DNA from: Hymenobacter translucens | GTDB taxonomy: Bacteria > Bacteroidota > Bacteroidia > Cytophagales > Hymenobacteraceae | Direction of reading: 5' to 3' | Assembly: GCF_020685205.1 (NCBI RefSeq) | Contig: NZ_JAJERB010000010.1 | Coordinates: forward strand, 92,409 to 156,408 | Length of the DNA: 64,000 nt | Part shown: in pieces, positions 25,750 to 34,317 of the stretch | Position numbering within the stretch: the stretch's first letter is position 1 | How the letters are laid out: every line of letters starts with the position of its first letter | Made by a program: the position numbers and the translations under genes | The notes under the pieces: model-generated | Databases searched by the model: none | What the model was told of the DNA's origin: nothing | Seen by the model: the letters and a program-made list of their open reading frames with translations, nothing else

Positions 25750-26466
25750 ATGACCCCTATACCCATCAGATTTTTAAACAGGGAAGGGAGATTCAGTGCC
25801 CTGATTGCCCTGTTATTTTTCTGTCAAGCCGCCTCGGCACAACACGTGGAGGTTTCGGGAGGGGCCCACGTTCCCCTGTACTACGCGGCAGGTCTGGAAT
25901 ATTACTTTACTGACAAAGTTTCTTTAAATGGCCAGGGAGGGTTACTGACGAGTCCGTTTAATGATATGCTCATTGCCTTTGCCAAATCCCAAGGGGCTGA
26001 CGAGGCAGTTCTTCGGTTTGTGGATGAATCGTACCGGGTGGGCTGGAATTTGCAGCCCACCCTTCAGTACCATGTCAAGCGAAACTACGCGGGCATCTTC
26101 TACTCGCACCTGAAAGTGAGCGGGGAGGTGGAGGCGGCGCAGGCCCTGGCCTTATTTGCCGGCTATTCAATCCCCTTCACGCTCCGGGCCAGCCTGGGCA
26201 GGTCCACGGTGGACTCGAACCTGCACAATGCCGGGCTGGTAGTGGGCCGCGTTTTCCCGTTGAAAAACCCGGCGCTGAGTCTGAAAACGGAAGCCTCCTT
26301 TGCCCGGACCTTTGGCTCACAAACCTACCTGAGGCGCCCCAATGGGCAGGAAGTGCCGGTGCTAAGCCAGTATGCCGACAACGAGCTCAGGCAGTACTAC
26401 CGGGATTATGGCTACCTGCCATCCCTTAACCTGATTTTTGCTTACCGCTTCCCTGCCAAAGATTAG
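25750..26466 (+). CDS. Outer-membrane-type beta-barrel protein, unknown
   Basis: 238 residues. The ATG at 25750 begins a signal peptide ending FFCQAASAQ. The mature part is a series of alternating beta strands with aromatic ends (LYYAAGLEYYFTDKVSLNGQ, PTLQYHVKRNYAGIFYSHLK), finishing in LNLIFAYRF, which is the pattern of an outer-membrane barrel. I recognise no specific family. A longer frame upstream of 25750 has no signal-like features. It stands alone; a palindrome follows at 26616-26647. Confidence 0.7.
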   Translation: MTPIPIRFLNREGRFSALIALLFFCQAASAQHVEVSGGAHVPLYYAAGLEYYFTDKVSLNGQGGLLTSPFNDMLIAFAKSQGADEAVLRFVDESYRVGWNLQPTLQYHVKRNYAGIFYSHLKVSGEVEAAQALALFAGYSIPFTLRASLGRSTVDSNLHNAGLVVGRVFPLKNPALSLKTEASFARTFGSQTYLRRPNGQEVPVLSQYADNELRQYYRDYGYLPSLNLIFAYRFPAKD

Positions 26467-26615
26467 AGGCGCTTCGCACCCGGCAGACCAGGCCATTATG
26501 GAAGGTGAGGTCTACGTCACACGTGTCCATTCCCTAGCGTGTAAATCCGCCCCTTTTGAAAACGCATCCCCTTGCGCCCTTTTCGCCTGTAATAGGGAGC
26601 CAACCGCGGCCTTGT

Positions 26616-26647
26616 CTGTTTAATTGTTAAACCAAACAATTAAACAG
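26616..26647. terminator. Perfect palindrome between convergent genes, probable two-way terminator
   Basis: A 13-bp perfect stem (CTGTTTAATTGTT) with a 6-base loop lies between the convergent genes ending at 26466 and 26684. It is AT-rich, so the hairpin is weaker than a classic terminator. Confidence 0.5.
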
Positions 26648-26683
26648 GGCCGATAGTCAAAAAGAGGGGGGTAGAGCCTGGGC

Positions 26684-27460
26684 CTAGGCCTTCCAGGCGG
26701 CAAACTCGGTGGCGACCAGGCGCTGGCCGGTGAGGCCATTGCTTGCCTCCGAAGCCAGAAACACGATGGGCTCGGCCATCACCCCGGGGCTGAGCAGCTG
26801 GAACTTGCCGGCGATGGCCGCCCTGGCCGCCTCCGGAATCATGCCCGTGTCGGTGGCGCCGCCGGGCAGCAGCATATTCACGTCGATGTGCTGGGCGCGC
26901 AAGTCCTCGGCCATGATGAGCGACAGCGACTCCGCGCCCGCCCGCGACGGCCCGTAGGGGATAAAGCCCGGGCGGCGCATGGTTTCGTGGTTCATCGAGA
27001 TGTTCACGATTTTGCCCCGGCCCTGGGCTAAAAACAGCGGCACGAAGGCCTTGGCCACCAGAAAATAGCCGGTCAGGTTGGTGTCAATCACGTCGCGAAA
27101 ACCCTCCGCGCTCACCTCGTAAAACGGCTGCGGCCGGGTCAGGAACTCGGGGTTGACGGTGCGCATGCCGATGCCAGCGTTGTTCACGAGCACATTAAGC
27201 TTCCCACCCCAGGTGGCGCCCAGCCAAGCCACGGCCCCGGCAATGGAGGCTTCGTCGCGCACATCCAGGGCAAGGCCGTGCACGTCGAGCTGGCGCGCTT
27301 GCAGCCGGGCCAGCGCCTGGGCCAGCTTTGCCGCGTCGCGGGCCGCAAGCACCACGGACGCGCCCGCTTCGGCCAGGGCCGTTGCCATTGCCAGGCCCAG
27401 GCCACTGGAGGCACCCGTGACAAGGGCAGTTTTACCGGTCAGGGTCGCGGTTGGGTTCAT
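26684..27460 (-). CDS. Short-chain dehydrogenase/reductase with YxxxR in place of YxxxK
   Basis: 258-residue SDR oxidoreductase. The nucleotide-binding TGASSGLGLAMA lies near residue 14 and NNAGIGM near 92. Ser is in NISMNHETM, and the active-site tyrosine in IPYGPSRAG is followed three positions later by arginine where almost all classical SDRs have lysine. The C-terminus (MAEPIVFLASEASNGLTGQR) is intact. I use the ATG at 27460, 12 residues before the dinucleotide motif. The substrate is unknown; the altered catalytic residue makes activity uncertain. The gene is monocistronic. Confidence 0.88.
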   Translation of the reverse strand: MNPTATLTGKTALVTGASSGLGLAMATALAEAGASVVLAARDAAKLAQALARLQARQLDVHGLALDVRDEASIAGAVAWLGATWGGKLNVLVNNAGIGMRTVNPEFLTRPQPFYEVSAEGFRDVIDTNLTGYFLVAKAFVPLFLAQGRGKIVNISMNHETMRRPGFIPYGPSRAGAESLSLIMAEDLRAQHIDVNMLLPGGATDTGMIPEAARAAIAGKFQLLSPGVMAEPIVFLASEASNGLTGQRLVATEFAAWKA

Positions 27461-27757
27461 AAAAGGATACGGAGTAAAAGGCGGGGGCAGGGACCCTTGC
27501 GCCAGGCTATACGGTTGGGCTCGGTTAAAATTTTGGTTCCCAAGATACTGTGGAACCTGCGATGAAAAGGGGTGCCTGGAAAGGATACAAATAGGCAGCA
27601 CGGGCCGCCCTGGTGCCGCCATGGGCCTGGCTGCTTGCTATCCTGAACTTTTGCGGGGAGGGCCGGTTGTGGTCACGGTTTTCGGTGGCGACTCCTCCGA
27701 CGGGACCAGGCTACGGGAACCATCCGGCAGACCGCTTACTCAACATTCAGAACACTG

Positions 27758-28540
27758 ATGAAATCCACCTTCCTCTTCGCGGCCATACTGGCTGCTTGTG
27801 TAGTTCAGGCAAAGGCCCAAACCGCCCCCGCCGCCGCGCGCGCGGCCGCCGACCAGATTGCCACCAAGAAAGGCCCCCTGACGGTGCAGCCCATCGCACA
27901 CGGCAGCGTGGTGTTGACGTGGGGCGGCAAGACCGTTTACGTGGACCCCACCGGCGGGGCTGCGGCCTACGCCGGGCTGGCCGCGCCCGATGTCATTCTG
28001 ATTACCGACATTCACGGCGACCACCTGGACCCGAAGACGCTGGCCAGTTTGCCCGTGGGCAAGGCCCTGCTGGTGGTGCCCCCGGCCGTGGCGGCCCAGC
28101 TGCCAGCCGAGTACAAAGCCCAGACCCGCATCCTGCGCAACGGGGAGCGGCTCGAAGCGCTGGGCCTGACGGTGGCGGCCCTCCCGATGTACAACCTGCC
28201 CGAGGCGGCCGACGCGCCGCATACCAAAGGCCGGGGCAATGGCTACGTGCTGACCCTGGGCGGCAAAAAGGTCTACCTGTCCGGCGACACCGAAGACATC
28301 CCGGAAATGCGCGCCCTCAAGGGCATCGACGTGGCGTTTGTTTGCATGAACCTGCCCTACACCATGGACGCGCCCCAGGCCGCACAGGGAGTATTGGCCT
28401 TCAAGCCGGGCATCGTGTACCCGTACCACTACCGGGGCCAGAACGGCTTGAGCGACGTGGAGGGCTTTAAGAAAACCGTGAACACGGCCAACAAGAAAAT
28501 TGACGTGCGGCTGCGCAACTGGTACCCGGCCGCCCAGTAG
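27758..28540 (+). CDS. Periplasmic MBL-fold metal-dependent hydrolase (UlaG-like)
   Basis: 260 residues with a signal peptide (MKSTFLFAAILAACVVQAKA). The metallo-beta-lactamase fold of the UlaG/YtnP-like group shows in QPIAHGSVVLTWGGKTVYVD, the metal site ITDIHGDHLDP, and LSGDTEDIPEMRALKGIDVAF. Typical DUF-annotated relatives in Bacteroidota are exported hydrolases of unknown substrate. It is divergent from the SDR and ends at a strong hairpin. Confidence 0.87.
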   Translation: MKSTFLFAAILAACVVQAKAQTAPAAARAAADQIATKKGPLTVQPIAHGSVVLTWGGKTVYVDPTGGAAAYAGLAAPDVILITDIHGDHLDPKTLASLPVGKALLVVPPAVAAQLPAEYKAQTRILRNGERLEALGLTVAALPMYNLPEAADAPHTKGRGNGYVLTLGGKKVYLSGDTEDIPEMRALKGIDVAFVCMNLPYTMDAPQAAQGVLAFKPGIVYPYHYRGQNGLSDVEGFKKTVNTANKKIDVRLRNWYPAAQ

Positions 28541-28555
28541 GGTAACGCAACCACG

Positions 28556-28596
28556 AAGAACGTCCGGCCGAGCCTCTTGCTCAGCCGGACGTTCTT
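28556..28596 (+). terminator. Intrinsic terminator of the MBL hydrolase gene
   Basis: Perfect 13-bp stem (AAGAACGTCCGGC with its inverse), 15-base loop, then TGTGTTTT, 15 bp after the stop codon. Confidence 0.85.
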
Positions 28597-28775
28597 GTGT
28601 TTTAGAGCCCAGCCAATGAATGGGGTTGGCGACGCCGCACTATATGCCGCCCGGAGCTGGAACCGTTTTGGCCTTAGACGAGGCACTCCTTTCTCTTTTG
28701 AACGTTTTCCTCCCCTACGCAGGCATTTTCAGCGCCTAAAAGGCATCTGCACCCGCGGGGCGGGGTGTCGGCCAA

Positions 28776-29729
28776 TTAATAGCGGGTTCCGGCGGTGCTG
28801 TCCGGCGGAAAGATGCTGTCAATTGCGTTGACCTCGTCGGGGCTCAATTGCAGCTCAACCGCTTTGGCATTTTCCTCCAGGTATTTTCTGCGCTTGGTGC
28901 CGGGAATGGGCACCAGGTCTTCTCCTTTGGCCAACACCCAGGCCAGAGCCAGCTGTGCCGCACCCACCCCTTTATCAGCGGCCAGCTTATTGAGCTTGTC
29001 AACGATGTCCAGGTTCTTTTGGAAGTTTTCGCCCATAAAGCGCGGGCTGTGCTTTCGGAAGTCGTCGTCTTCAAAATCATCCGGGCTTTTGATGGCCCCG
29101 GTTAAAAACCCCCGGCCCAGCGGGCTGTAGGGAACAAACCCTATCCCCAGCCGGCGCACCGTGTCCAGCACCCCGTTGCTTTCCACGTCCCGGGTCCACA
29201 GAGAGAACTCCGTTTGCACCGCCGTTATCGGGTGGGTTTTATGCGCTCTTTCAATCAGCTCCGGTTCCGCTTCCGAAATGCCCAGGTAGCGCACCTTGCC
29301 TTCTTTGACCAGTTCCGCCATGGCCCCGATGGTGTCTTCAATCGGAACGTTGGGGTCCATGCGGTGCTGGTAATACAGGTCAATGGTGTCGACGCCCAGG
29401 TTTTTCAAACTTCCCTCGGCCGACTTGCGCACGGTCTCGGGTCGGCCGTCGATGCGCATCCCGTTTTCATCAAAGGCCACGCCGAATTTCGTCGCAATAA
29501 ACGCCTGGTCTCGTTTTCCTTTGATGGCGCCGCCCACCAATATCTCATTGGTGTGCGGACCGTACAATTCGGCGGTGTCGAGGAAATTTATGCCCATTTC
29601 CAACGCCCGGTGGATGGTGGCCACGGATTCGTTGTCATTTCGGTCGCCATAAAAGGCGCTCATGCCCATGCAGCCCAACCCTATCGCGGATACTTCGGGC
29701 CCATTTTTACCTAGTGTTCTCTTCTTCAT
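28776..29729 (-). CDS. Aldo/keto reductase
   Basis: 317-residue NADPH-dependent aldo/keto reductase of the AKR13-like group (YakC/IolS relatives). The TIM-barrel start KKRTLGKNGPEVSAIGLGCM, catalytic FLDTAELYGPHTNE (Asp and Tyr), lysine in ATKFGVAF, and histidine in YYQHRMDP form the active site; VPIPGTKRRKYLEENA near the end binds the NADPH phosphate. It should reduce small aldehydes or ketones in the cytoplasm. It is a single gene. Redox enzymes of this kind recur through the window, but I see no common operon. Confidence 0.93.
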   Translation of the reverse strand: MKKRTLGKNGPEVSAIGLGCMGMSAFYGDRNDNESVATIHRALEMGINFLDTAELYGPHTNEILVGGAIKGKRDQAFIATKFGVAFDENGMRIDGRPETVRKSAEGSLKNLGVDTIDLYYQHRMDPNVPIEDTIGAMAELVKEGKVRYLGISEAEPELIERAHKTHPITAVQTEFSLWTRDVESNGVLDTVRRLGIGFVPYSPLGRGFLTGAIKSPDDFEDDDFRKHSPRFMGENFQKNLDIVDKLNKLAADKGVGAAQLALAWVLAKGEDLVPIPGTKRRKYLEENAKAVELQLSPDEVNAIDSIFPPDSTAGTRY

Positions 29730-30059
29730 CGTGTCGGGTGTTTTTGTGGGGTGTATTTCCGCTGTTAAGCATCTCTGTTTTTATTCACCTTTGCTTCTTT
29801 CATAGCGCGCGTCCTCGGTCAGGCTGGCCATTACGCGGCTATGGGCCACCCGTAAAAGCTGTTCAGGTGCGGATAAACTTCATGGGCCTGATGCCCTTTA
29901 CGGGCCTGAAGAACTTCCTGTTCGAAACTTCCCAATAGCTGTTGGAGTGCTTGTTAAGGCCAGGGCATCATGGGGGAAAATTGTTTAACGGGGTGTGTGC
30001 TTTGGCAAAACCAGCCATCTCTTATCTGGATGCTATTAATGTGACAGGCCTGATGGCTC

Positions 30060-30240
30060 TAGACCATGTTCTGGCTGGCGTCGCCGGTGCTGAAATTGAA
30101 GCGCAGGTAGGCGATTTGTTGCTCAGATAAGTGTCGATGTATTGCAGCTTGGCCACGCTGGAGGTGCCTTCGGCCTGGGGGCGCATCAGGTCAATGTTGT
30201 CTTCCACCACTTGCCAAAGTCGTGGGCGCCGCGGGCGTCA
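30060..30240 (-). pseudogene. Fragment resembling hydroxymethylglutaryl-CoA reductase
   Basis: Reading leftwards from about 30216, the frame gives VVEDNIDLMRPQAEGTSSVA followed by KLQYIDTYLS, then after a one-base shift AYLRFNFSTGDASQNM. The last piece resembles the conserved TGDAxGxNM motif of HMG-CoA reductase. No start, no end and no other conserved parts are present, so this is a remnant beside an IS remnant. The identification rests on a short motif and is uncertain. Confidence 0.4.
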
Positions 30241-30325
30241 TTGAATACCAGGAACGCAGTTGGTGAGTCAAATTAACTTGGGGATGAATAAGCCGAAGGT
30301 TGCCGCTTAGGAATACATCCAGGTT

Positions 30326-31105
30326 TTGGTTGCCAACCCGGTGGCGGTGAGCGGCACGGAAGCCGCCCGCGTCCACGCCGGGCCGCTGGTGGCCCACGAT
30401 GCCTACACGCGCCTGCTGCACCGGCTCAAACCGGATGCCGCGACGTTGTGGAGTGACGGGCGGGCGCTAGTGCCCGTAGATCAACGCCTCTACGACAAAG
30501 CCACCGACGGGCGGAGCAAAAACGACCACTTCCATGCCCTCTTGCGCACCGCCCAGCAGCGGGGCTTCGCCCCGCGCTGCCGTGCTCTTCGACAGCTGGT
30601 ACGCGAGCCTGCCCAACCTCAAGCAGGGGCGCGCCTGCGGCTGGCCCTGGCTCACGCGCCTGTAACGCAACCGACGCGTCAACCTCGACGGGCAGGACCT
30701 GCGCCCACTCCAGGATTGCGGCCTGGCCGAAGGCGGGCAACGGGTGTGGCGTCAGGGCTACGCCTTCGTGCGCGACTTCCGGTTCGCTGTCCCAGACGGC
30801 GGCACGGAAGGGGCCGAGTACTGGGCCAGCAGCAACCCGGCGCTGCGCGAGGCCCAACGGGCCCCGCTGGCCGCCCTGGCCTGGGGCATTGAGCAGTACC
30901 ACCGGGAGCTGAAGCAGTGCTGCGGCGTGGAAGGTCCGGGCCGCCAGCGCCCAGCGCCACCACAATGGCTGTGCTCTGCACGCCTTTTTGCGCCTCGAGC
31001 CCCAGCGCCTGCAAACCGGCCGCAGCTGGTATGAAGCCAAAAAGCAACTCCTGCACGATGCTATCCGAACCTATTTGGCCGGCCCTATTTATCTTTTGCA
31101 TTTTA
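30326..31105 (+). pseudogene. IS4/IS701-type transposase remnant
   Basis: Pieces of a DDE transposase appear in three frames: KPDAATLWSDGRALVPVDQR and KATDGRSKNDHFHALL, then AVLFDSWYASLPNLKQ, then EYWASSNPALREA and AALAWGIEQYHRELKQCCGV (the glutamate of the active site), and lastly FLRLEPQRLQTGRSWYEAKK. At least three frameshifts and a stop separate them, and the N-terminal quarter is missing. No terminal repeats are found. Confidence 0.7.
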
Positions 31106-31319
31106 AAGTATTTCCAATGTTGAGCCGTTGTCATGAGGCAGCACCTTGTTCACCGTGTGTCCATCTGCGGCGGGCAGATTTGATAAATTATAAACCCTTG
31201 TAATTCGGTGCTGTTATAGTTCCTACAGCTTAGAATGGCCATTTTGTGGGCCTTCGCCTGAGGCCTACCTGTTAATTTCGCCTGGCGCCGGGCTCACCCA
31301 GGTGGCGCCGCCTTCTGCC

Positions 31320-32135
31320 ATGTCCCTACCTTCTGATTATCCCCGCTTTACGCTTGGCAGCACCCTCACCGCCGAGCAGCGCGCCTTCTTTTCCAGATAC
31401 GGCTTCCTCCACTTTCGTCCTTTTGCTTCGCCCGAATACGTTCAGCAGCTCATCGAAGCCACCCAGGAAGTGCAGGCCAAATGGCTGGCGGCTGGCGTGG
31501 AAAAGGTGAACGGGGTGCCCATCAAATACGGACACGATGCCGACGGCGCGCGCATTGTGCAGCGCTTTGCCTTCGCCTCGCTGCACCACCCGGTGCTGCA
31601 CGAGCTGCTGCAGGACCCCCGCTTTGCAGCCCTGTTTCCGCTGCTGGAAGCGGAGGGTGGCCGGGTGGGCGAAAACGAAAAAGATGGCCTGGTGGTGAAC
31701 CACTACGTGAACGTGGAAGGCTCGGAATTTAGCCAGATGGGTTGGCACACTGATGCCTTGCGCGACGTGTTTTATGGCAAACGCATCGGCCCCATGCTCA
31801 ATGTGGGCCTGCACCTTGACGGTACCAAGGCCACCAACGGTGGTTTGCGCATCATCCCCGGCACACACATCCAGGGCCTGCATAAGATGCTGTTTCGCAA
31901 AAAGTATTTCAAAGATGTAGACTACGACCCTAATGAGCTGGCCGTGGAAACGGAAGCTGGCGACCTGACCGTGCACGACGGCCGTATGTGGCACCGCGTG
32001 GCGCAGTCGCCGCTGGTAGGCGAGGCCAGCCGCCGCCGCGTGATGTACGTTCCCATCCTCGCCGGCAAGTACCAGCCCAAGAGCGAGGCCAGCCCCACGC
32101 CCTTCTACCTACGCTTCCTGCACCTTGTTAAGTAA
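31320..32135 (+). CDS. Phytanoyl-CoA dioxygenase-family protein
   Basis: 271-residue Fe(II)/2-oxoglutarate-dependent oxygenase. The double-stranded beta helix carries the iron ligands in MGWHTDALRDVF (HxD) and the distal histidine in TVHDGRMWHRVAQS, with GGLRIIPGTHIQGLH between them. I use the ATG at 31320 (MSLPSDYPRFTLG); a GTG 18 bp upstream is possible. Members hydroxylate lipid or small-molecule substrates, but the target cannot be read from sequence. It precedes an SDR gene by 115 bp in the same direction. Confidence 0.88.
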   Translation: MSLPSDYPRFTLGSTLTAEQRAFFSRYGFLHFRPFASPEYVQQLIEATQEVQAKWLAAGVEKVNGVPIKYGHDADGARIVQRFAFASLHHPVLHELLQDPRFAALFPLLEAEGGRVGENEKDGLVVNHYVNVEGSEFSQMGWHTDALRDVFYGKRIGPMLNVGLHLDGTKATNGGLRIIPGTHIQGLHKMLFRKKYFKDVDYDPNELAVETEAGDLTVHDGRMWHRVAQSPLVGEASRRRVMYVPILAGKYQPKSEASPTPFYLRFLHLVK

Positions 32136-32250
32136 ACTCCTTTAACAATTATCATTCACCGTCTAGCATTAGGTGCGCGCGTCTCGCATCGAGCGAAGGG
32201 CTGTGATAGTGATGATTGGTAGTTGTTAAATGGTAAAAGATGATTGTTAA

Positions 32251-33033
32251 ATGAGTTACGCTCTTGTTACCGGCGCTTCGCGTGGCATTGGCCGCGCCAT
32301 TTCGCTGCTATTGGCCCAGCGCGGCTACGACTTGCTGCTGGTGGCCCGCTCGGAAGACCAACTCACGGCCCTCGCCGAAGAAATTGGCCGAAAGCACCAG
32401 CGGCAGGCCCGCGTGCTGGCCATCGACCTGGCCGCAGCCGGTGCAGCCGAAACCGTGGCCGCCTGGGCCACCGGGCAAAGCACCCAGCTGGCTGTGTTGG
32501 TGAATAATGCGGGCTATGGCATGTGGGGCCGCTTCGAGCAGCTGAGTCTGGCCGAGCAGCAAAACATGCTGCAACTGAACATGAGCCTGCCCGTGGCCCT
32601 GACCCACGCGTTGCTGCCCGCCCTGCACAAGGCTCCGAAGGCTTACATCCTGAACGTGGCCAGCACTGCCGCCTACCAGGCCGTGCCATCATTGGCCCTT
32701 TACGCCGCCAGCAAAGCCTTTTTGCTGAGCTTCAGCCGCGGCCTGCGCTACGAGCTGAAGCAAAGCAATATCTCAGTCACCTGTTTGAGCCCTGGGGCCA
32801 CCACCACCAACTTTGCCGACCGTGCCGGCATGGGCGTCGAGTTGCAAGCCACCGCCAATAAAGTATCGATGACGCCCGAAGCCGTGGCCGAAGCCGCTGT
32901 GGCCGGCCTGCTGGCTGGGGAAGCCGAAATCATTCCCGGCGTGCTCAACAAGGTGTCGGCGGGGCTGACCAGCATGGTGCCGAAAAGCCTGGTGGAGAAA
33001 ATTGCGGCCGGCATTTATGAGAAGTATCTGTAG
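32251..33033 (+). CDS. Short-chain dehydrogenase (DltE/YqjQ-like)
   Basis: 260-residue SDR with the motif TGASRGIGRAISLLLAQRG at residue 8, VLVNNAGYGMWGRFEQL near 85, Ser in LNVASTAAYQ, and a normal YAASKAF active site. The C-terminus (VPKSLVEKIAAGIYEKYL) is basic and amphipathic, typical of the membrane-leaning SDR group of Bacteroidota. It follows the dioxygenase and could share a pathway with it (inference). Confidence 0.9.
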   Translation: MSYALVTGASRGIGRAISLLLAQRGYDLLLVARSEDQLTALAEEIGRKHQRQARVLAIDLAAAGAAETVAAWATGQSTQLAVLVNNAGYGMWGRFEQLSLAEQQNMLQLNMSLPVALTHALLPALHKAPKAYILNVASTAAYQAVPSLALYAASKAFLLSFSRGLRYELKQSNISVTCLSPGATTTNFADRAGMGVELQATANKVSMTPEAVAEAAVAGLLAGEAEIIPGVLNKVSAGLTSMVPKSLVEKIAAGIYEKYL

Positions 33034-33066
33034 CGCTGCGCTTCATGACACTTCATTACTTTGCCT

Positions 33067-33240
33067 TCAGCGTAGCAACCTGCCCAGCCAGTAGCCGGCC
33101 CAGGCATAGAATGGCGCAGCAAGTACTTCGTAGCAGTAATGGGCGGGCTGCACCAACACCAGCAGGCCAATAGTCACCGTGACGGCACCCAGCACCTGGC
33201 AGCGCCACTGGCTGCGCACGGCCAGGGCCATCAGCGTGGC
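33067..33240 (-). pseudogene. C-terminal fragment of a membrane protein
   Basis: Minus-strand frame LGAVTVTIGLLVLVQPAHYC followed by YEVLAAPFYAWAGYWLGRLLR has one to two hydrophobic segments and a normal end. Upstream the frame runs into the IS5-type remnant, so only the tail of the gene is left. Confidence 0.4.
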
Positions 33241-33248
33241 TGTGGCTG

Positions 33249-33722
33249 TGGCGCTACCTGCACCCCTGGTCGGCCGTCTACCAGCAGTGGACGCGCTAGC
33301 GCGATGCCCGCGTATTCGAGGACATCGTACACGATTTGTGCGAGTCGCTAGGGCGTATTGCTCGACCGGGCGGCCACGCATACGGCCATTATTTTTGCCG
33401 GGCGCACCCTGCTAATCACATCCGAGAGCGGGGACCGGACCGGGCCGGCTACGACGGGGCCAAACGCTGCAACGGCAGCGAGGCGCACATCGCCGTCGAT
33501 ACGCCCGGCCACTTGCTGAGCGTGGTCATCACGCCGGCCAAAGAGCCGGAGCGGGCACAGGTGGGCGAACTTTGCCGGCAGGAGCAGGAAATCACGGGCC
33601 AAACCGTCGAAGTCGGCTTCGGGGACCAGGGCTACGCGGGGAAGAAATTGAATACGCAGCAGAAGTGCACGCCATTGATTTACACGTAGTAACCAAGCTG
33701 GAAGGGGAGGCGGGTTTTGCGT
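33249..33722 (+). pseudogene. IS5-type transposase remnant
   Basis: It reads LHPWSAVYQQWTR, a stop, RDARVFEDIVHDLCESLGR, then after changes DRAGYDGAKRCNGSEAHIAV, AKEPERAQVGELCRQEQEIT, VGFGDQGYAGKKL, and in another frame VHAIDLHVVTKLEGEAGFA. This is the middle of an IS5-family transposase with stops and frameshifts, ends missing. It differs from the intact IS5 at 36841. Confidence 0.7.
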
Positions 33723-33748
33723 GAAGTGCAGCAGGCACCTAGCCCTGG

Positions 33749-34186
33749 TTATTGGCTCTCCTGCTGCATGGTTTTCTTCTCCAGCACGTAGCCCACGCTC
33801 AGTACTGCCAGCATCAGGGCACTGAAAGGCGCTTCGTTTAGCCAAACTCCCCCTAGTTTTGGCACCCGCTCCGGAAACTCTGCCTCCAGGCCTTTTGCTC
33901 CCGGAAAGACGAAGCTGCTGCCCTGCGCCACCCAGAAAAAAGCCGGAAGCATTGTGCCCCACCTGAGCTGCCCTGGCCGGTCTCCTGTTTTTTTCTGAAG
34001 CAGGTACAGCCCGCTTGCGCCCAGCATCGTTCCCAGCATAATGGTCATCGCATCGTGAAATTTGGCGTGCGGCGTCCACTTCGGGTTAAAAATGTGGGTC
34101 TTATTCCAATCAGCCAGAAAGCCTCCTGCCGCAGTCAGGCCGGCAACTGATAAAAGGATTGTTTTTCCCGTTCGGTTTCTTTTCAT
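33749..34186 (-). CDS. Small membrane protein (DUF6640-like)
   Basis: About 145 residues with four hydrophobic segments: ILLSVAGLTAAGGFLADW at the start, AMTIMLGTMLGASGLYLL, MLPAFFWVAQGSSFV and ALMLAVLSVGYVLEKK. The THIFNPKWTPHAKFHDA stretch, with its histidines between the first two segments, is the hallmark I associate with DUF6640-type proteins. Function is unknown. It is divergent from the MFS exporter, 130 bp away. Confidence 0.7.
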   Translation of the reverse strand: MKRNRTGKTILLSVAGLTAAGGFLADWNKTHIFNPKWTPHAKFHDAMTIMLGTMLGASGLYLLQKKTGDRPGQLRWGTMLPAFFWVAQGSSFVFPGAKGLEAEFPERVPKLGGVWLNEAPFSALMLAVLSVGYVLEKKTMQQESQ

Positions 34187-34317
34187 GGCTCCCATCATGT
34201 TAAACTGTCTTTTGTACGCATGCTTCCGGGGCTTGTTCAGGCGGCTTACCCCCGCACGGGCTGTTGCAACGGCTAGCCACTGCGCAACCTTTCCCGCGTG
34301 GCGTGGTTTTCCCGGCC

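Noticed and set aside
29714..29938. 74-residue frame between the aldo/keto reductase and IS remnants
   Set aside because: Too short, no family match; a weak likeness to a secretion-system protein could not be supported.
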